Origin: Paenibacillus spiritus | Lineage (GTDB): Bacteria > Bacillota > Bacilli > Paenibacillales > Paenibacillaceae | Assembly (NCBI RefSeq): GCF_008710135.1 | Contig: NZ_VYKK01000005.1 | Location: forward strand, 372,001-436,000 | Direction: 5' to 3' | DNA length: 64,000 bases | Part shown: one piece after another, positions 34,542-42,539 of the stretch | Layout of the letters: every line of letters starts with the position of its first letter | How positions within the stretch are numbered: position 1 is the first letter of the stretch | Notes under the pieces: model-generated | The model's database searches: none | The model's input: only the letters and a program-made list of their open reading frames with translations | What the model was told of the DNA's origin: nothing | Translations under genes and position numbers: made by a program

Positions 34542-36410
34542 TTAGGGCTGCGGTACTGCCTGTCCGAACTGCTTGTCGTACAGCTCCCGGTAGATGCCCC
34601 CTCGATCCAGCAGCTCGGCATGGCGGCCGCGCTCGGCAATCTCGCCGCCGGAGACGACGAGGATCTGATCCGCCGCCATGATGGTCGAGAGCCGGTGGGC
34701 AATGACGATGCCGGTCTTGCCCCGCAGCAGTTCGGCCATGGCCTGCTGGACATAATACTCGGATACGGTATCAAGCGCCGAGGTGGCTTCATCCAGAATA
34801 ACGATGGACGGATTCTTGAGCAGAACCCGCGCGATGGCGATGCGCTGCTTCTCTCCGCCGGACAGCTTGATTCCACGGTTGCCGACAACGGTATCATAGC
34901 CTTCAGGAAGCGACGCAATAAAGTCATGGATATAAGCGGCGCGGCAGGCCCGGATCAATTCTTCTTCGCCTGCCGTCTCCGAGGCGTACAGCAGGTTCTC
35001 GCGGATGGTTCCGTTGAACAGGTACGTATCTTGCGTCACGAGACCAATCTGCGAACGGAGGGAGTGGAGCGTATAGGAAGTAATATCCTGCCCTGCAACC
35101 CGGATCTGCCCGGAGGCGGCCTCATACAATCTTGGAATCAGGTTGGTGATCGTCGTCTTCCCTGCGCCGCTGGGTCCGACCAGAGCTGTCATGGTTCCTG
35201 CCGGTGCAGTGAACGAAATGTTCCGGAGCGACGGCTTGTCCGATTGATAAGCAAAGCTGACCTCGCGGAATTCAATTTCGGCGGTCGCCGGCGTGTTGGA
35301 GTCACCCGAAGCCTGGGAGCTCCCGTAATTTGCGCCTAACCGGAGAGGCGAAGCGCCGGGCCGGTCGACAATCTGCGGCTCCATATCGAAGTAGGCAAAG
35401 ATGCGCTGAAACAGTGCCACCGAGCGTTTGATTTCGACGTACAGGTTCGTCAGCGCGCCGGCCGGCGCATACAGACGGCCAAGAAGCGCCACGAAAGTCA
35501 GGATAGCGCCGACCGAAATCTCGCCCTGAATGAATAAGTAACCGCCGTAGAGATAAATCAGCATCGGACCGATGGAGGCGAAGGTGTTCACCAGCATCAT
35601 GAACCAGCGGCCTGCCATGGATTCCCGGATCTGCAGCGAAGTCGTCTCCGCATTGGCTTCCCTGAACCGGTTCCACTCCCGCTGTTCGCGAGTGAACAGC
35701 TTCATCAGCATATAGCCGCTTAAGGAGAGCGTCTCTTCCACAATGTGATTCTGCTCGGCCGTCTTCTCCTGGGTCCGCTTGGCAAGCTTCCACCGGATGC
35801 TGCCCATCCGCCGGGTGGGAGTAATGAACAGCGGGATAATGATCACACTGACCAAGGCCAGCTTCCAGTTCATCCAGAACAAGGTGCCCGCCGTGGAAGC
35901 CAAGATAAGCACATTGCTGGCTACACTGACCACCGTACCGCTGAAGACGCCCTGAATCCCGGCGATGTCGCTCGTCATCCGGGTGATCACTTCACCCTGC
36001 TGAACCGTCGAGAAGAACTGCAGCGGCATCCCCTGAAGGTGGCGGTACATCTGGTTCTTCATGTCATACACAATATTCTGCGAGATGTAGGAGTTCAGAT
36101 AGCTCTGGAGCACACCGAGCAGGCCTGAGGCCAGCGTGGCGGCGAGCGATGCGCTTACCAGCCAGACCAGCAGAGACATATCTCCCTTGGGCAACGCCCG
36201 GTCCACAATCTGCTGAACGAGCAGAGGAGGGAGGAGTCCAAGCACAGAGGTGGCCAGAAGGACGAGAAGAACACATGCCGTCTGTTTCCAGTAGGGGGCA
36301 AAATACCGGCCGATGCGCAGCAGCATCGCCCGAGAGAGATCCGGCTTCTCCGTCAGGTCGTCGAACTTCATCTTGCCCATTCCCATGCCTTGGCCGCTCA
36401 TTCGGGACAT
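34542..36410 (-). CDS. ABC exporter, fused membrane and ATPase domains
   Basis: 622-residue half-transporter of the MsbA/LmrA/BmrA type: six transmembrane helices in residues ~35-340, then the nucleotide-binding domain with Walker A GPSGAGKT (about 413-420), signature LSGGEKQR (about 517-524) and Walker B IVILDEATSALD. The N-terminus is Met/Gly/Lys-rich (SGQGMGMGKMK). It probably works as a homodimer exporting drugs, lipids or peptides. ATG 36410 lies inside the marR gene (13-base overlap) with AAGGTGA upstream, so regulator and exporter are co-transcribed and coupled. Confidence 0.92.
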   Translation of the reverse strand: MSRMSGQGMGMGKMKFDDLTEKPDLSRAMLLRIGRYFAPYWKQTACVLLVLLATSVLGLLPPLLVQQIVDRALPKGDMSLLVWLVSASLAATLASGLLGVLQSYLNSYISQNIVYDMKNQMYRHLQGMPLQFFSTVQQGEVITRMTSDIAGIQGVFSGTVVSVASNVLILASTAGTLFWMNWKLALVSVIIIPLFITPTRRMGSIRWKLAKRTQEKTAEQNHIVEETLSLSGYMLMKLFTREQREWNRFREANAETTSLQIRESMAGRWFMMLVNTFASIGPMLIYLYGGYLFIQGEISVGAILTFVALLGRLYAPAGALTNLYVEIKRSVALFQRIFAYFDMEPQIVDRPGASPLRLGANYGSSQASGDSNTPATAEIEFREVSFAYQSDKPSLRNISFTAPAGTMTALVGPSGAGKTTITNLIPRLYEAASGQIRVAGQDITSYTLHSLRSQIGLVTQDTYLFNGTIRENLLYASETAGEEELIRACRAAYIHDFIASLPEGYDTVVGNRGIKLSGGEKQRIAIARVLLKNPSIVILDEATSALDTVSEYYVQQAMAELLRGKTGIVIAHRLSTIMAADQILVVSGGEIAERGRHAELLDRGGIYRELYDKQFGQAVPQP

Positions 36411-36892
36411 GAAGCATCACCTTGCTGGCGGGCATGTTCTTCCACAGCCAGTCCTTCACGAATCTGTCCCAGGAGACGGATCAGCGTGTCGATATCGCCA
36501 TCGTCCATACGGCTGAGAACATCGGACAGCGCTTGGCGGGACAGGTCTCGATCGCGAATCGAAGCTGCGGATTCCGATCCCCGGGGAGTGGGCTGAAGCA
36601 CAGTCTCTCTTCGGTCCACCGGAGAGCTCTCGCGGAGAACAAGGCCTTTCTCCGTTAACTGGTCGAGATGGAGGCTGACCCGGCTCTTGGACAGACGAAG
36701 CCGTTCGGCGACTTCCTTCTGGGACAGACCGGGGGAAGCGGAGACCAGGGACAGAATCTCCAGCTGATGAACCGTAAGCTCATGGTCCGCAGCGCTGCGG
36801 TGGGCCAGGCGTTTAAGCTGCCGGGCGGCAGTGAATATGGCGGAGAATACTTCGCCGGAGCGGGAATGGTCGTGAGAACAGTGTTCGTGCAT
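36398..36892 (-). CDS. MarR-family repressor of the adjacent exporter
   Basis: 164 residues. The winged helix spans residues ~35-110, with LTVHQLEILSLV, the recognition helix LSKSRVSLHLDQLTEKGLV and the wing SPVDRRETVLQPT. The N-terminus has a His/Cys-containing stretch (MHEHCSHDHS) that may be a metal or redox sensor, which is unusual. AAGGAG precedes the ATG. It is first in an operon with the ABC exporter, the classical autoregulated arrangement. Confidence 0.9.
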   Translation of the reverse strand: MHEHCSHDHSRSGEVFSAIFTAARQLKRLAHRSAADHELTVHQLEILSLVSASPGLSQKEVAERLRLSKSRVSLHLDQLTEKGLVLRESSPVDRRETVLQPTPRGSESAASIRDRDLSRQALSDVLSRMDDGDIDTLIRLLGQIREGLAVEEHARQQGDASCPE

Positions 36893-36915
36893 AGAATAGC
36901 TCCTTATGGATATTA

Positions 36916-36946
36916 GTTATCTTCGTTAACAGTTTACATGGATAAC
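36916..36946. promoter_or_regulatory. Possible MarR operator
   Basis: Inverted hexamers GTTATC (36916-36921) and GATAAC (36941-36946) just upstream of the marR ribosome site. Spacer is 19 bases, long for a single MarR dimer, so the call is weak. Confidence 0.35.
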
Positions 36947-36992
36947 CAATGAAAGGCAAGTTCCTTCCCCCGAAACGATACGACCAGCGCAT

Positions 36993-37027
36993 AAAAAAAG
37001 AGACGGCGAGTGAAACCCGCCGTCTCT
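36993..37027 (-). terminator. Terminator of the 57-residue zinc-ribbon gene
   Basis: Arms 36999-37008 and 37018-37027 pair perfectly; seven A (36993-36999) give the minus-strand T run. Confidence 0.85.
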
Positions 37028-37036
37028 AGGCACTTC

Positions 37037-37210
37037 TTACTGCCCGGCCGCCTGTTTGCCGTCGCATTTCTTGCAGACCGTCAGATTGCCGCCGCCGGCA
37101 TCCTTGGCGGTGTAGAGCAGCTTGATCCGTGTGCTCCCGCAGAGCGGGCAAGTGCCTCTGGCACGCGAGGGCATCCGCCAGAGCGCCTTGCCGCGCTTGT
37201 TCTTGGACAT
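37037..37210 (-). CDS. 57-residue zinc-ribbon-like protein
   Basis: Reads MSKNKRGKALWRMPSRARG then CPLC, 23 residues, CKKC, to TAA at 37039-37037. The two CxxC knuckles suggest a zinc ribbon; the basic N-terminus suggests nucleic-acid or ribosome contact. GGTGGGAAC lies upstream of the ATG and a perfect terminator follows 10 bases after the stop, which supports a real gene. The family is unrecognised; conserved short ORFs of this kind are common in Paenibacillus. Confidence 0.75.
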   Translation of the reverse strand: MSKNKRGKALWRMPSRARGTCPLCGSTRIKLLYTAKDAGGGNLTVCKKCDGKQAAGQ

Positions 37211-37326
37211 CTTCTGTTCCCACCTTTGCCGATGTTGGTTGAGCTGTCACTTATCCTATGCCGGCGGACCGGGATAATTGCCTGCCTGCCTAAACGTCTG
37301 TCAAGTTTGTAAAATCGGACACGGAT

Positions 37327-37875
37327 TCAGCCGCAGTTCCTCTCCAACAACGCCCCCAGTTGCTCCGCTAAAGCTTGATGCGAGATTGGTCGTTCATTCA
37401 TAAACCACCATTCCACCACCCCTACATAAGCAGAAGCCACAAAGCGGATCAGCATTTCCTCATTGAGGCCCTTATTTTTTCCCTGGGTAACGTCTACTTC
37501 ATCTGTAAATTCTTCAATTAAAAAATCGAGGAACCGGCTGCGGAAGTAAGAGGCTCCTTTGCTTGCCAACATCATCGAGAAGAAGGGGAAGTTCTCATCA
37601 AAATATTCGGTCCAGATAAGTGATCCTTCCTCGAAATCCAAGTCAGCTGCAGCCTTGCATCGATCCCCGAGTTCGTTGATATGTGATTCAATCAGCTTGT
37701 CCAGCAGGTCGTACTTATCGAGGTAGTGAAGGTAAATGGTACCCCGACTGACGTTGGCCCGGTCAGACAGGTCTTGAATCGTAATGTCATCAAAGCTCTT
37801 TTCGACCATCAGTTCTAATAAGGCATTTTTCAAGGCATCTCGGGTTTTCTTTATTCGTCGATCAACTTTAGCCAT
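37327..37875 (-). CDS. TetR-family repressor of the adjacent redox operon
   Basis: 182 residues. The N-terminal HTH (residues ~8-54: RRIKKTRDALKNALLELMVEKSFDDITIQDLSDRANVSRGTIYLHYLDKYDLL) is textbook TetR; the C-terminal ligand domain resembles TetR_C_8-type regulators (FVASAYVGVVEWWFMNERPI). ATG 37875 has GAGGTG seven bases upstream; the in-frame ATG at 37890 does not. Divergent from a five-gene dehydrogenase operon, which it most likely controls in response to a small electrophile or aldehyde (inference). Confidence 0.92.
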   Translation of the reverse strand: MAKVDRRIKKTRDALKNALLELMVEKSFDDITIQDLSDRANVSRGTIYLHYLDKYDLLDKLIESHINELGDRCKAAADLDFEEGSLIWTEYFDENFPFFSMMLASKGASYFRSRFLDFLIEEFTDEVDVTQGKNKGLNEEMLIRFVASAYVGVVEWWFMNERPISHQALAEQLGALLERNCG

Positions 37876-37954
37876 AGGTGAACACCTCATTAATTATAGT
37901 TAGACAATAATGCTCCATTTGTTCATAACTTAACAAACCGAATGGATCTAACCA

Positions 37955-37982
37955 TTGCAGACTTACTGTATCTGTTTATAAT
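37955..37982 (+). promoter_or_regulatory. Promoter of the redox operon with TetR-type operator candidates
   Basis: TTGCAG (37955-37960), 16-base spacer, TATAAT (37977-37982). The word TTAGACA occurs at 37899-37905 and again right after the -10 at 37984-37990, the places a divergent repressor would bind. Confidence 0.6.
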
Positions 37983-38019
37983 TTTAGACATAAGTTCATT
38001 AATGTATCAAGTGTTATTT

Positions 38020-38033
38020 TTCTAATATTAGAA
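38020..38033. promoter_or_regulatory. Perfect 14-bp palindrome at the ribosome site of the redox operon
   Basis: TTCTAATATTAGAA (38020-38033) runs into the AAGGAG ribosome site of the first gene. A 13-base version occurs at 62360-62372 before the kimA riboswitch. It could be an operator or an RNA hairpin that masks the ribosome site. Confidence 0.5.
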
Positions 38034-38045
38034 GGAGCGATGATC

Positions 38046-38633
38046 ATGCAGAAGGTTCTGATCCTCGGAGCGAACGGAGGAATTGCCCGTGTGGCCATTG
38101 ATTTGTTCCTCCGTCAAACAGACGCGCAATTAACGCTTTATTTGCGCAATGCACGAAGACTGAAGCACTTGGAATCTGATCGAGTCAAGGTCATGGAAGG
38201 CAATGTACTGAATCTGGATGAACTGAAAGAAGCCATGACCCAGCAGGATGTGGTATATGCCAATCTGGCCGGCCCATTAAAGCAAATGGCTGAAACTATT
38301 GTCGATGCGATGCATGCAACGGGATTAAGACGTCTTATTTTTATCAGTTCCATGGGGATTTATGGGGAAGTCCCCGGAGAGGAGTATAGGAGCATATTGG
38401 ACCCTTACCGAGATGCTGCTGCAGTCATTGAAGCCTCGGACCTGGATTACACGATTCTAAGACCGGCTTGGTTTACCAATGCCGACGAAGTGGATTTTGA
38501 AACCACTACCAAAGGGGAACCATTTAAAGGTTCGATCGTATCGCGGAAAAGTGTAGCCGATCTGGTTGTTAAACTGGCGCTTGATCCTCATTTGAAAGTT
38601 CGACAAAGTGTAGGGATGAATAAACCCGAGTAG
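38046..38633 (+). CDS. NAD(P)-binding atypical SDR (NmrA/YwnB-like)
   Basis: 195 residues. The dinucleotide-binding motif GANGGIAR at residues 8-15, SSMGIYG in the active region, and LRPAWFTNADEVDF resemble the NAD(P)H-binding family PF13460 rather than classical SDRs; no YxxxK. Such proteins act as quinone/flavin reductases or redox sensors. ATG 38046 is eight bases from AGGAG, better than ATG 38040. First gene of the operon. Confidence 0.85.
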   Translation: MQKVLILGANGGIARVAIDLFLRQTDAQLTLYLRNARRLKHLESDRVKVMEGNVLNLDELKEAMTQQDVVYANLAGPLKQMAETIVDAMHATGLRRLIFISSMGIYGEVPGEEYRSILDPYRDAAAVIEASDLDYTILRPAWFTNADEVDFETTTKGEPFKGSIVSRKSVADLVVKLALDPHLKVRQSVGMNKPE

Positions 38634-38687
38634 GCGCCAGACAGAGAGCGATTTATACATTCATAATCGAAAGGACTGTTTTATTCC

Positions 38688-39746
38688 ATGTGTGAACATC
38701 ATCAAAGTATGACGGTTCGTGCGTTAAGTGTACCGAATGCCAAAGCACCATTTGAACCAACAACCATCGAGCGAAGAGAATTGCGGCCAGATGATGTCCT
38801 GATCGATATTCAATACTGCGGCATCTGCCATTCGGATATTCATAATGCGCACAATGATTTCGGCCGCGGCGTTTTTCCGATGGTACCCGGTCATGAAATT
38901 GCAGGAGTTGTTGCCGCTGTAGGCTGTGAGGTCACGAAATTTGCTGTAGGAGATCGGGTTGGGGTCGGCTGTTTTGTTGACTCCTGTGGGGAATGTGATT
39001 TCTGCCGCAGCGGTGAGGAGCAATTTTGCCGGAAAGGCGTGGTCGTTGTCTTCAACTCCACCGGTTATGACGGGGAATTGACATACGGCGGTTACAGCCA
39101 GAAGATTGTAGTCAAAGACAAGTTTGTTGTCCGCATTCCGGACGGTTTGGAAATGAACGTGGCGAGCCCGCTATTGTGCGCAGGGATTACCACTTATTCT
39201 CCTCTAAAGCATTGGAACGCCGGTCCAGGTAAGAAGGTTGCTGTACTGGGAATGGGAGGACTCGGCCATTTGGCTGTTCAGTTTGCTCACAAAATGGGAG
39301 CGGAAGTTACGATTCTAAGCCATAGTCCGAATAAAAAAAGCGAAGCGCATGGATTTGGCGCAAGTCATTATTATGTGACCACGGACCTGGCAACGTTTAC
39401 AGAGCTGGCCGGTCAATACGACCTGATCTTAAACACCGTTTCCGCCAACTTCAATGTAGATGCCCTGCTCTCCATTCTAAAGGTGGATGGAGCGCTCGTT
39501 CATCTTGGTCTGCCGAACAAACCGGAGCAGTATAATGTCTTCTCGTTGTTTGCCGGGCGTCGGATCATTACGGCTTCCAACGTTGGAGGCATCCGGGAAA
39601 CGCAGGAAATGCTGGACTTTTCGGCGGAGAACGGAATTACACCTATGATTGAAGTCATCCGGGCCGACCAGGTTGACGAAGCCTACGAACGGGTCATGAA
39701 CAGCGATGTGCGGTATCGGTTTGTCATCGATATGGCTACGCTGTAA
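38688..39746 (+). CDS. Zinc-dependent alcohol/aldehyde dehydrogenase (YahK/CAD type)
   Basis: 352 residues, MDR superfamily. Catalytic zinc ligands in CGICHSD (first Cys about residue 44) and GHE, structural zinc cysteines in CGECDFCRSGEEQFC (about 99-113), NADP-binding GMGGLGHLAVQ (about 187-197). The layout matches NADPH-dependent broad-range aldehyde reductases (YahK, AdhC, cinnamyl-alcohol type). The ATG 38688 ribosome site is weak (AAAGGA, ~12 bases away), so ATG 38709 is an alternative start. Confidence 0.92.
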   Translation: MCEHHQSMTVRALSVPNAKAPFEPTTIERRELRPDDVLIDIQYCGICHSDIHNAHNDFGRGVFPMVPGHEIAGVVAAVGCEVTKFAVGDRVGVGCFVDSCGECDFCRSGEEQFCRKGVVVVFNSTGYDGELTYGGYSQKIVVKDKFVVRIPDGLEMNVASPLLCAGITTYSPLKHWNAGPGKKVAVLGMGGLGHLAVQFAHKMGAEVTILSHSPNKKSEAHGFGASHYYVTTDLATFTELAGQYDLILNTVSANFNVDALLSILKVDGALVHLGLPNKPEQYNVFSLFAGRRIITASNVGGIRETQEMLDFSAENGITPMIEVIRADQVDEAYERVMNSDVRYRFVIDMATL

Positions 39747-39765
39747 TCCATCCTAGGAGGTTATA

Positions 39766-40524
39766 ATGAGAATTAACGAAGCCGCCCGACGCTACCATGA
39801 AGGAATGTTTCCGGATTACGAATCCAAGTTCATGGAGACAGATCCGGAGTTTGTTGAACGGTTTGATAATTTTGCGTTCGATGAGGTCGTCAATCAAGAC
39901 GATTTGGATGATCGCACGCGCATGATGGCCATCTTGTCCGTATTAATCGGCTGTCAAGGTATCGACGAGTTTAAAGTCATGCTACCGGCAGCACTCAATT
40001 TCGGCGTTACGCCTGTGGAAGTTAAAGAAATTGTTTATCAGTCCGTACCGTACCTAGGCATTGGACGGGTCTTTCCTTATCTGCATGCCGTAAATGAAAT
40101 TTTCGTTTCACGAGGGATTGAACTCCCTTTGGCGGATCAAGCAACGACAACAACGGATAACCGTCTGGAAGCAGGGATTCAGGCTCAGGTGGACATTTTT
40201 GGAGAAAGCATGAGGGACTTCTGGCAATCGGGACCGGAGGAAAGCAAACACATTAATCGCTGGCTGGCCGATAACTGCTTTGGTGATTACTATACCCGGC
40301 AAGGCCTTGACTATAAGCAAAGAGAGATGATCACCTTCTGCTTTCTGCTCGCCCAAGGCGGGTGTGAATCTCAGTTGACCAGCCATGCTGCTGCCAATAT
40401 GCGCCTTGGGAATGATAAAATGTTTCTCATCAAGGTAATCTCGCAATGCATTCCCTTCATCGGTTATCCGCGCAGTTTGAATGCGCTGCGGTGTGTGAAT
40501 GAAGCGGCAGCGAAATCGGAATAA
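39766..40524 (+). CDS. Carboxymuconolactone-decarboxylase-like (AhpD-fold) protein, two domains
   Basis: 252 residues containing two CMD repeats (about 35-110 and 145-235). The first contains LSVLIGCQGIDEFKVML, the second REMITFCFLLAQGGCESQLTSH, each on the helical AhpD fold. The CxxC plus His of true AhpD peroxidases is not present in either repeat (single Cys), so peroxidase activity is doubtful. GGAGG precedes the ATG and it lies 19 bases after the dehydrogenase. Paired CMD plus oxidoreductase genes are frequent in aldehyde and quinone stress operons. Confidence 0.88.
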   Translation: MRINEAARRYHEGMFPDYESKFMETDPEFVERFDNFAFDEVVNQDDLDDRTRMMAILSVLIGCQGIDEFKVMLPAALNFGVTPVEVKEIVYQSVPYLGIGRVFPYLHAVNEIFVSRGIELPLADQATTTTDNRLEAGIQAQVDIFGESMRDFWQSGPEESKHINRWLADNCFGDYYTRQGLDYKQREMITFCFLLAQGGCESQLTSHAAANMRLGNDKMFLIKVISQCIPFIGYPRSLNALRCVNEAAAKSE

Positions 40525-40536
40525 GGAGGAAGCGCC

Positions 40537-41379
40537 TTGAATAATCGTACTTGGCTAATCACGGGAGTAAGCAGCGGATTTGGGTATGAACTGACCCGGC
40601 AGCTGCTGGAGAAGGGCGACAATGTCATCGGCACAGTCCGTGATAAGAGCAAGGTCAAAGACCTCATGGAGAGACATCCGGAGACGTTCACTTGCGAAAT
40701 TCTGGACGTGACCGATGTTCCGGCGATCCATCAGCTTGTCGACCATTCGTTTGGGAAATTCGGCCGAATTGATGTCATCGTCAGCAATGCAGGCTATGGA
40801 CTATTTGGAGCTGCCGAGGAACTTACAGATGAGCAAGTAAACCACATCCTCGCCACCAACCTAACGGGTTCCATTCAGCTCATTCGTTCGGCGCTGCCGC
40901 ATTTGCGCAATCAAGGCGGCGGCCGCATGATTCAGCTTTCTTCCTATGGCGGACAAGTGGCCTTCCCGGGGAACTCCATGTACCATGCGACGAAGTTCGG
41001 CATTGAGGGCTTCTGCGAATCGGTAGCTCAAGAGGTTGCCCCGTTTAATATCGGAATAACCATTGTGGAGCCGGGCGGAGCGCGTACCGAATTCCGTTAT
41101 GAAAGCGCACGGGTAGCGAACTTGATGCCGGAATATGAAGGGAATCCGGCGCATGGGTTTTTGAGCATGCTGGACGCTTCTAACGGCCTTGCTCCGGGTG
41201 ACCCTGTGCGAATGGCTGCCCGCATTATCGAAAGTGTTGACAAAGAACCGGCGCCACTGCGTATGATGCTTGGTTCGCAAGCCTTGACAAACACGATTTC
41301 GAGGTTAGAAGCACGGATTGCCGATTATGAGAGACAGACCGAGCTGGCGGCTTCTACTGATTTTCCTGCAGGGGAATAA
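40537..41379 (+). CDS. Classical SDR oxidoreductase
   Basis: 280 residues. NADP motif TGVSSGFGYEL (residues 9-19), SNAGYG, Ser of QLSSYGG and YHATK active-site pair. The family is that of retinol/ketosteroid-like SDRs often annotated SDR family NAD(P)-dependent oxidoreductase. TTG 40537 is seven bases after AAGGAGG and begins 12 bases after the CMD stop, so the genes are co-translated from one mRNA. Confidence 0.9.
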   Translation: MNNRTWLITGVSSGFGYELTRQLLEKGDNVIGTVRDKSKVKDLMERHPETFTCEILDVTDVPAIHQLVDHSFGKFGRIDVIVSNAGYGLFGAAEELTDEQVNHILATNLTGSIQLIRSALPHLRNQGGGRMIQLSSYGGQVAFPGNSMYHATKFGIEGFCESVAQEVAPFNIGITIVEPGGARTEFRYESARVANLMPEYEGNPAHGFLSMLDASNGLAPGDPVRMAARIIESVDKEPAPLRMMLGSQALTNTISRLEARIADYERQTELAASTDFPAGE

Positions 41380-41424
41380 AGGGGTATTGTCATCTGAATT
41401 TAGTAGGAAAGGGACGGTTATCTT

Positions 41425-42405
41425 ATGGATTACATGAAGCTTGGGAACACAGGTATGGATGTCTCGAGAATCTGTCTTGGCTGCATGAGTTTTGGTGAAG
41501 TGAAGCCAGGGGGGCACCAATGGGTGCTGAACGAAGAGAACAGCCGTCCGATTATCCAACGGGCGTTTGAACTCGGGATCAACTTCTTCGATACGGCGAA
41601 TCTTTATTCCGGCGGCACCAGTGAAGAAATGGTCGGACGAGCCTTAAAAGATTATGCGAATCGCGATGAGATTGTCCTCGCTACAAAGGTTTGGGGGCGT
41701 ATGCATCAGGGTCCCAATGGCATGGGGCTCTCCCGAAAGGCGATAATGAGCGAAATTGATAAAAGTCTGAAGAGACTTGGAACCGATTATGTGGATCTGT
41801 ACATTATTCACCGCTGGGACTATAACACGCCCATTGAAGAAACGATGGAAGCCATGCATGATGTGGTAAAGTCGGGCAAGGCCCGATATATCGGAGCTTC
41901 GGCCATGTATGCCTGGCAGTTTCACAAGGCTCTGTACACAGCCGAGAAAAATGGCTGGACCCGTTTTGTTTCCATGCAAAATCATCTTAATCTTATCTAC
42001 CGCGAAGAAGAGCGGGAAATGATGCCGCTTTGTAAGGATCAGAAAATTGCGGTCACGCCTTACAGTCCGCTGGCATCGGGAAGATTGATCCGGGACTGGT
42101 CTGAAACCACTTACCGGTTCGAAACCGATGCTGTTCAAAAAGCAAAGTATGATGCGACAGCGGATAAAGACCGGTTGATCGTTGAACGAGTGGCAGCAGT
42201 GGCCGAGAAGCGAAGCGTACCGCGCAGTCATATCGCTCTGGCGTGGTTGCTGCAGAAGGAGCAGGTGGCGGCTCCTATCGTGGGTGTGACGAAAATAACG
42301 CAGCTGGAGGAGGCAGTGGGTGCTCTATCGGTCCAATTAACTTCGGAAGAAATTTCATTCCTGGAAGAGCCGTATGTTCCGCACCCAATCGTGGGGGCTC
42401 AGTAA
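41425..42405 (+). CDS. Aldo/keto reductase
   Basis: 326 residues, AKR (beta/alpha)8 barrel. Catalytic tetrad visible: Asp and Tyr in FFDTANLYSGG (about 54-64), Lys in LATKVWG (about 85), His in DLYIIHRWD (about 126). C-terminal WLLQKEQVAAPIVGVTKITQL is the NADPH-binding GxxK/R segment in its usual place. Closest to the AKR11/AKR12 or YhdN/IolS type. Last gene of the operon: together five oxidoreductase-type genes look like a detoxification set for aldehydes, enones or quinones. Confidence 0.92.
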   Translation: MDYMKLGNTGMDVSRICLGCMSFGEVKPGGHQWVLNEENSRPIIQRAFELGINFFDTANLYSGGTSEEMVGRALKDYANRDEIVLATKVWGRMHQGPNGMGLSRKAIMSEIDKSLKRLGTDYVDLYIIHRWDYNTPIEETMEAMHDVVKSGKARYIGASAMYAWQFHKALYTAEKNGWTRFVSMQNHLNLIYREEEREMMPLCKDQKIAVTPYSPLASGRLIRDWSETTYRFETDAVQKAKYDATADKDRLIVERVAAVAEKRSVPRSHIALAWLLQKEQVAAPIVGVTKITQLEEAVGALSVQLTSEEISFLEEPYVPHPIVGAQ

Positions 42406-42421
42406 TCTCTGAAATACCGGC

Positions 42422-42457
42422 AAAAAAACCGCGCATAACATATATTATGCGCGGTTT
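42422..42457. terminator. Hairpin terminator between the redox operon and the propeller-protein gene
   Basis: Perfect 13-bp arms 42426-42438 and 42445-42457. A7 at 42422-42428 supplies the minus-strand T run; on the plus strand the tail is only TTT, so it can serve both convergent units. Confidence 0.8.
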
Positions 42458-42539
42458 GGCGTACAATCGATCAGGATCGCTCCCAATGAGCACTTGTGCG
42501 GCTCAATAAACGAATAATATCCAATTATTCGCAGTAATC

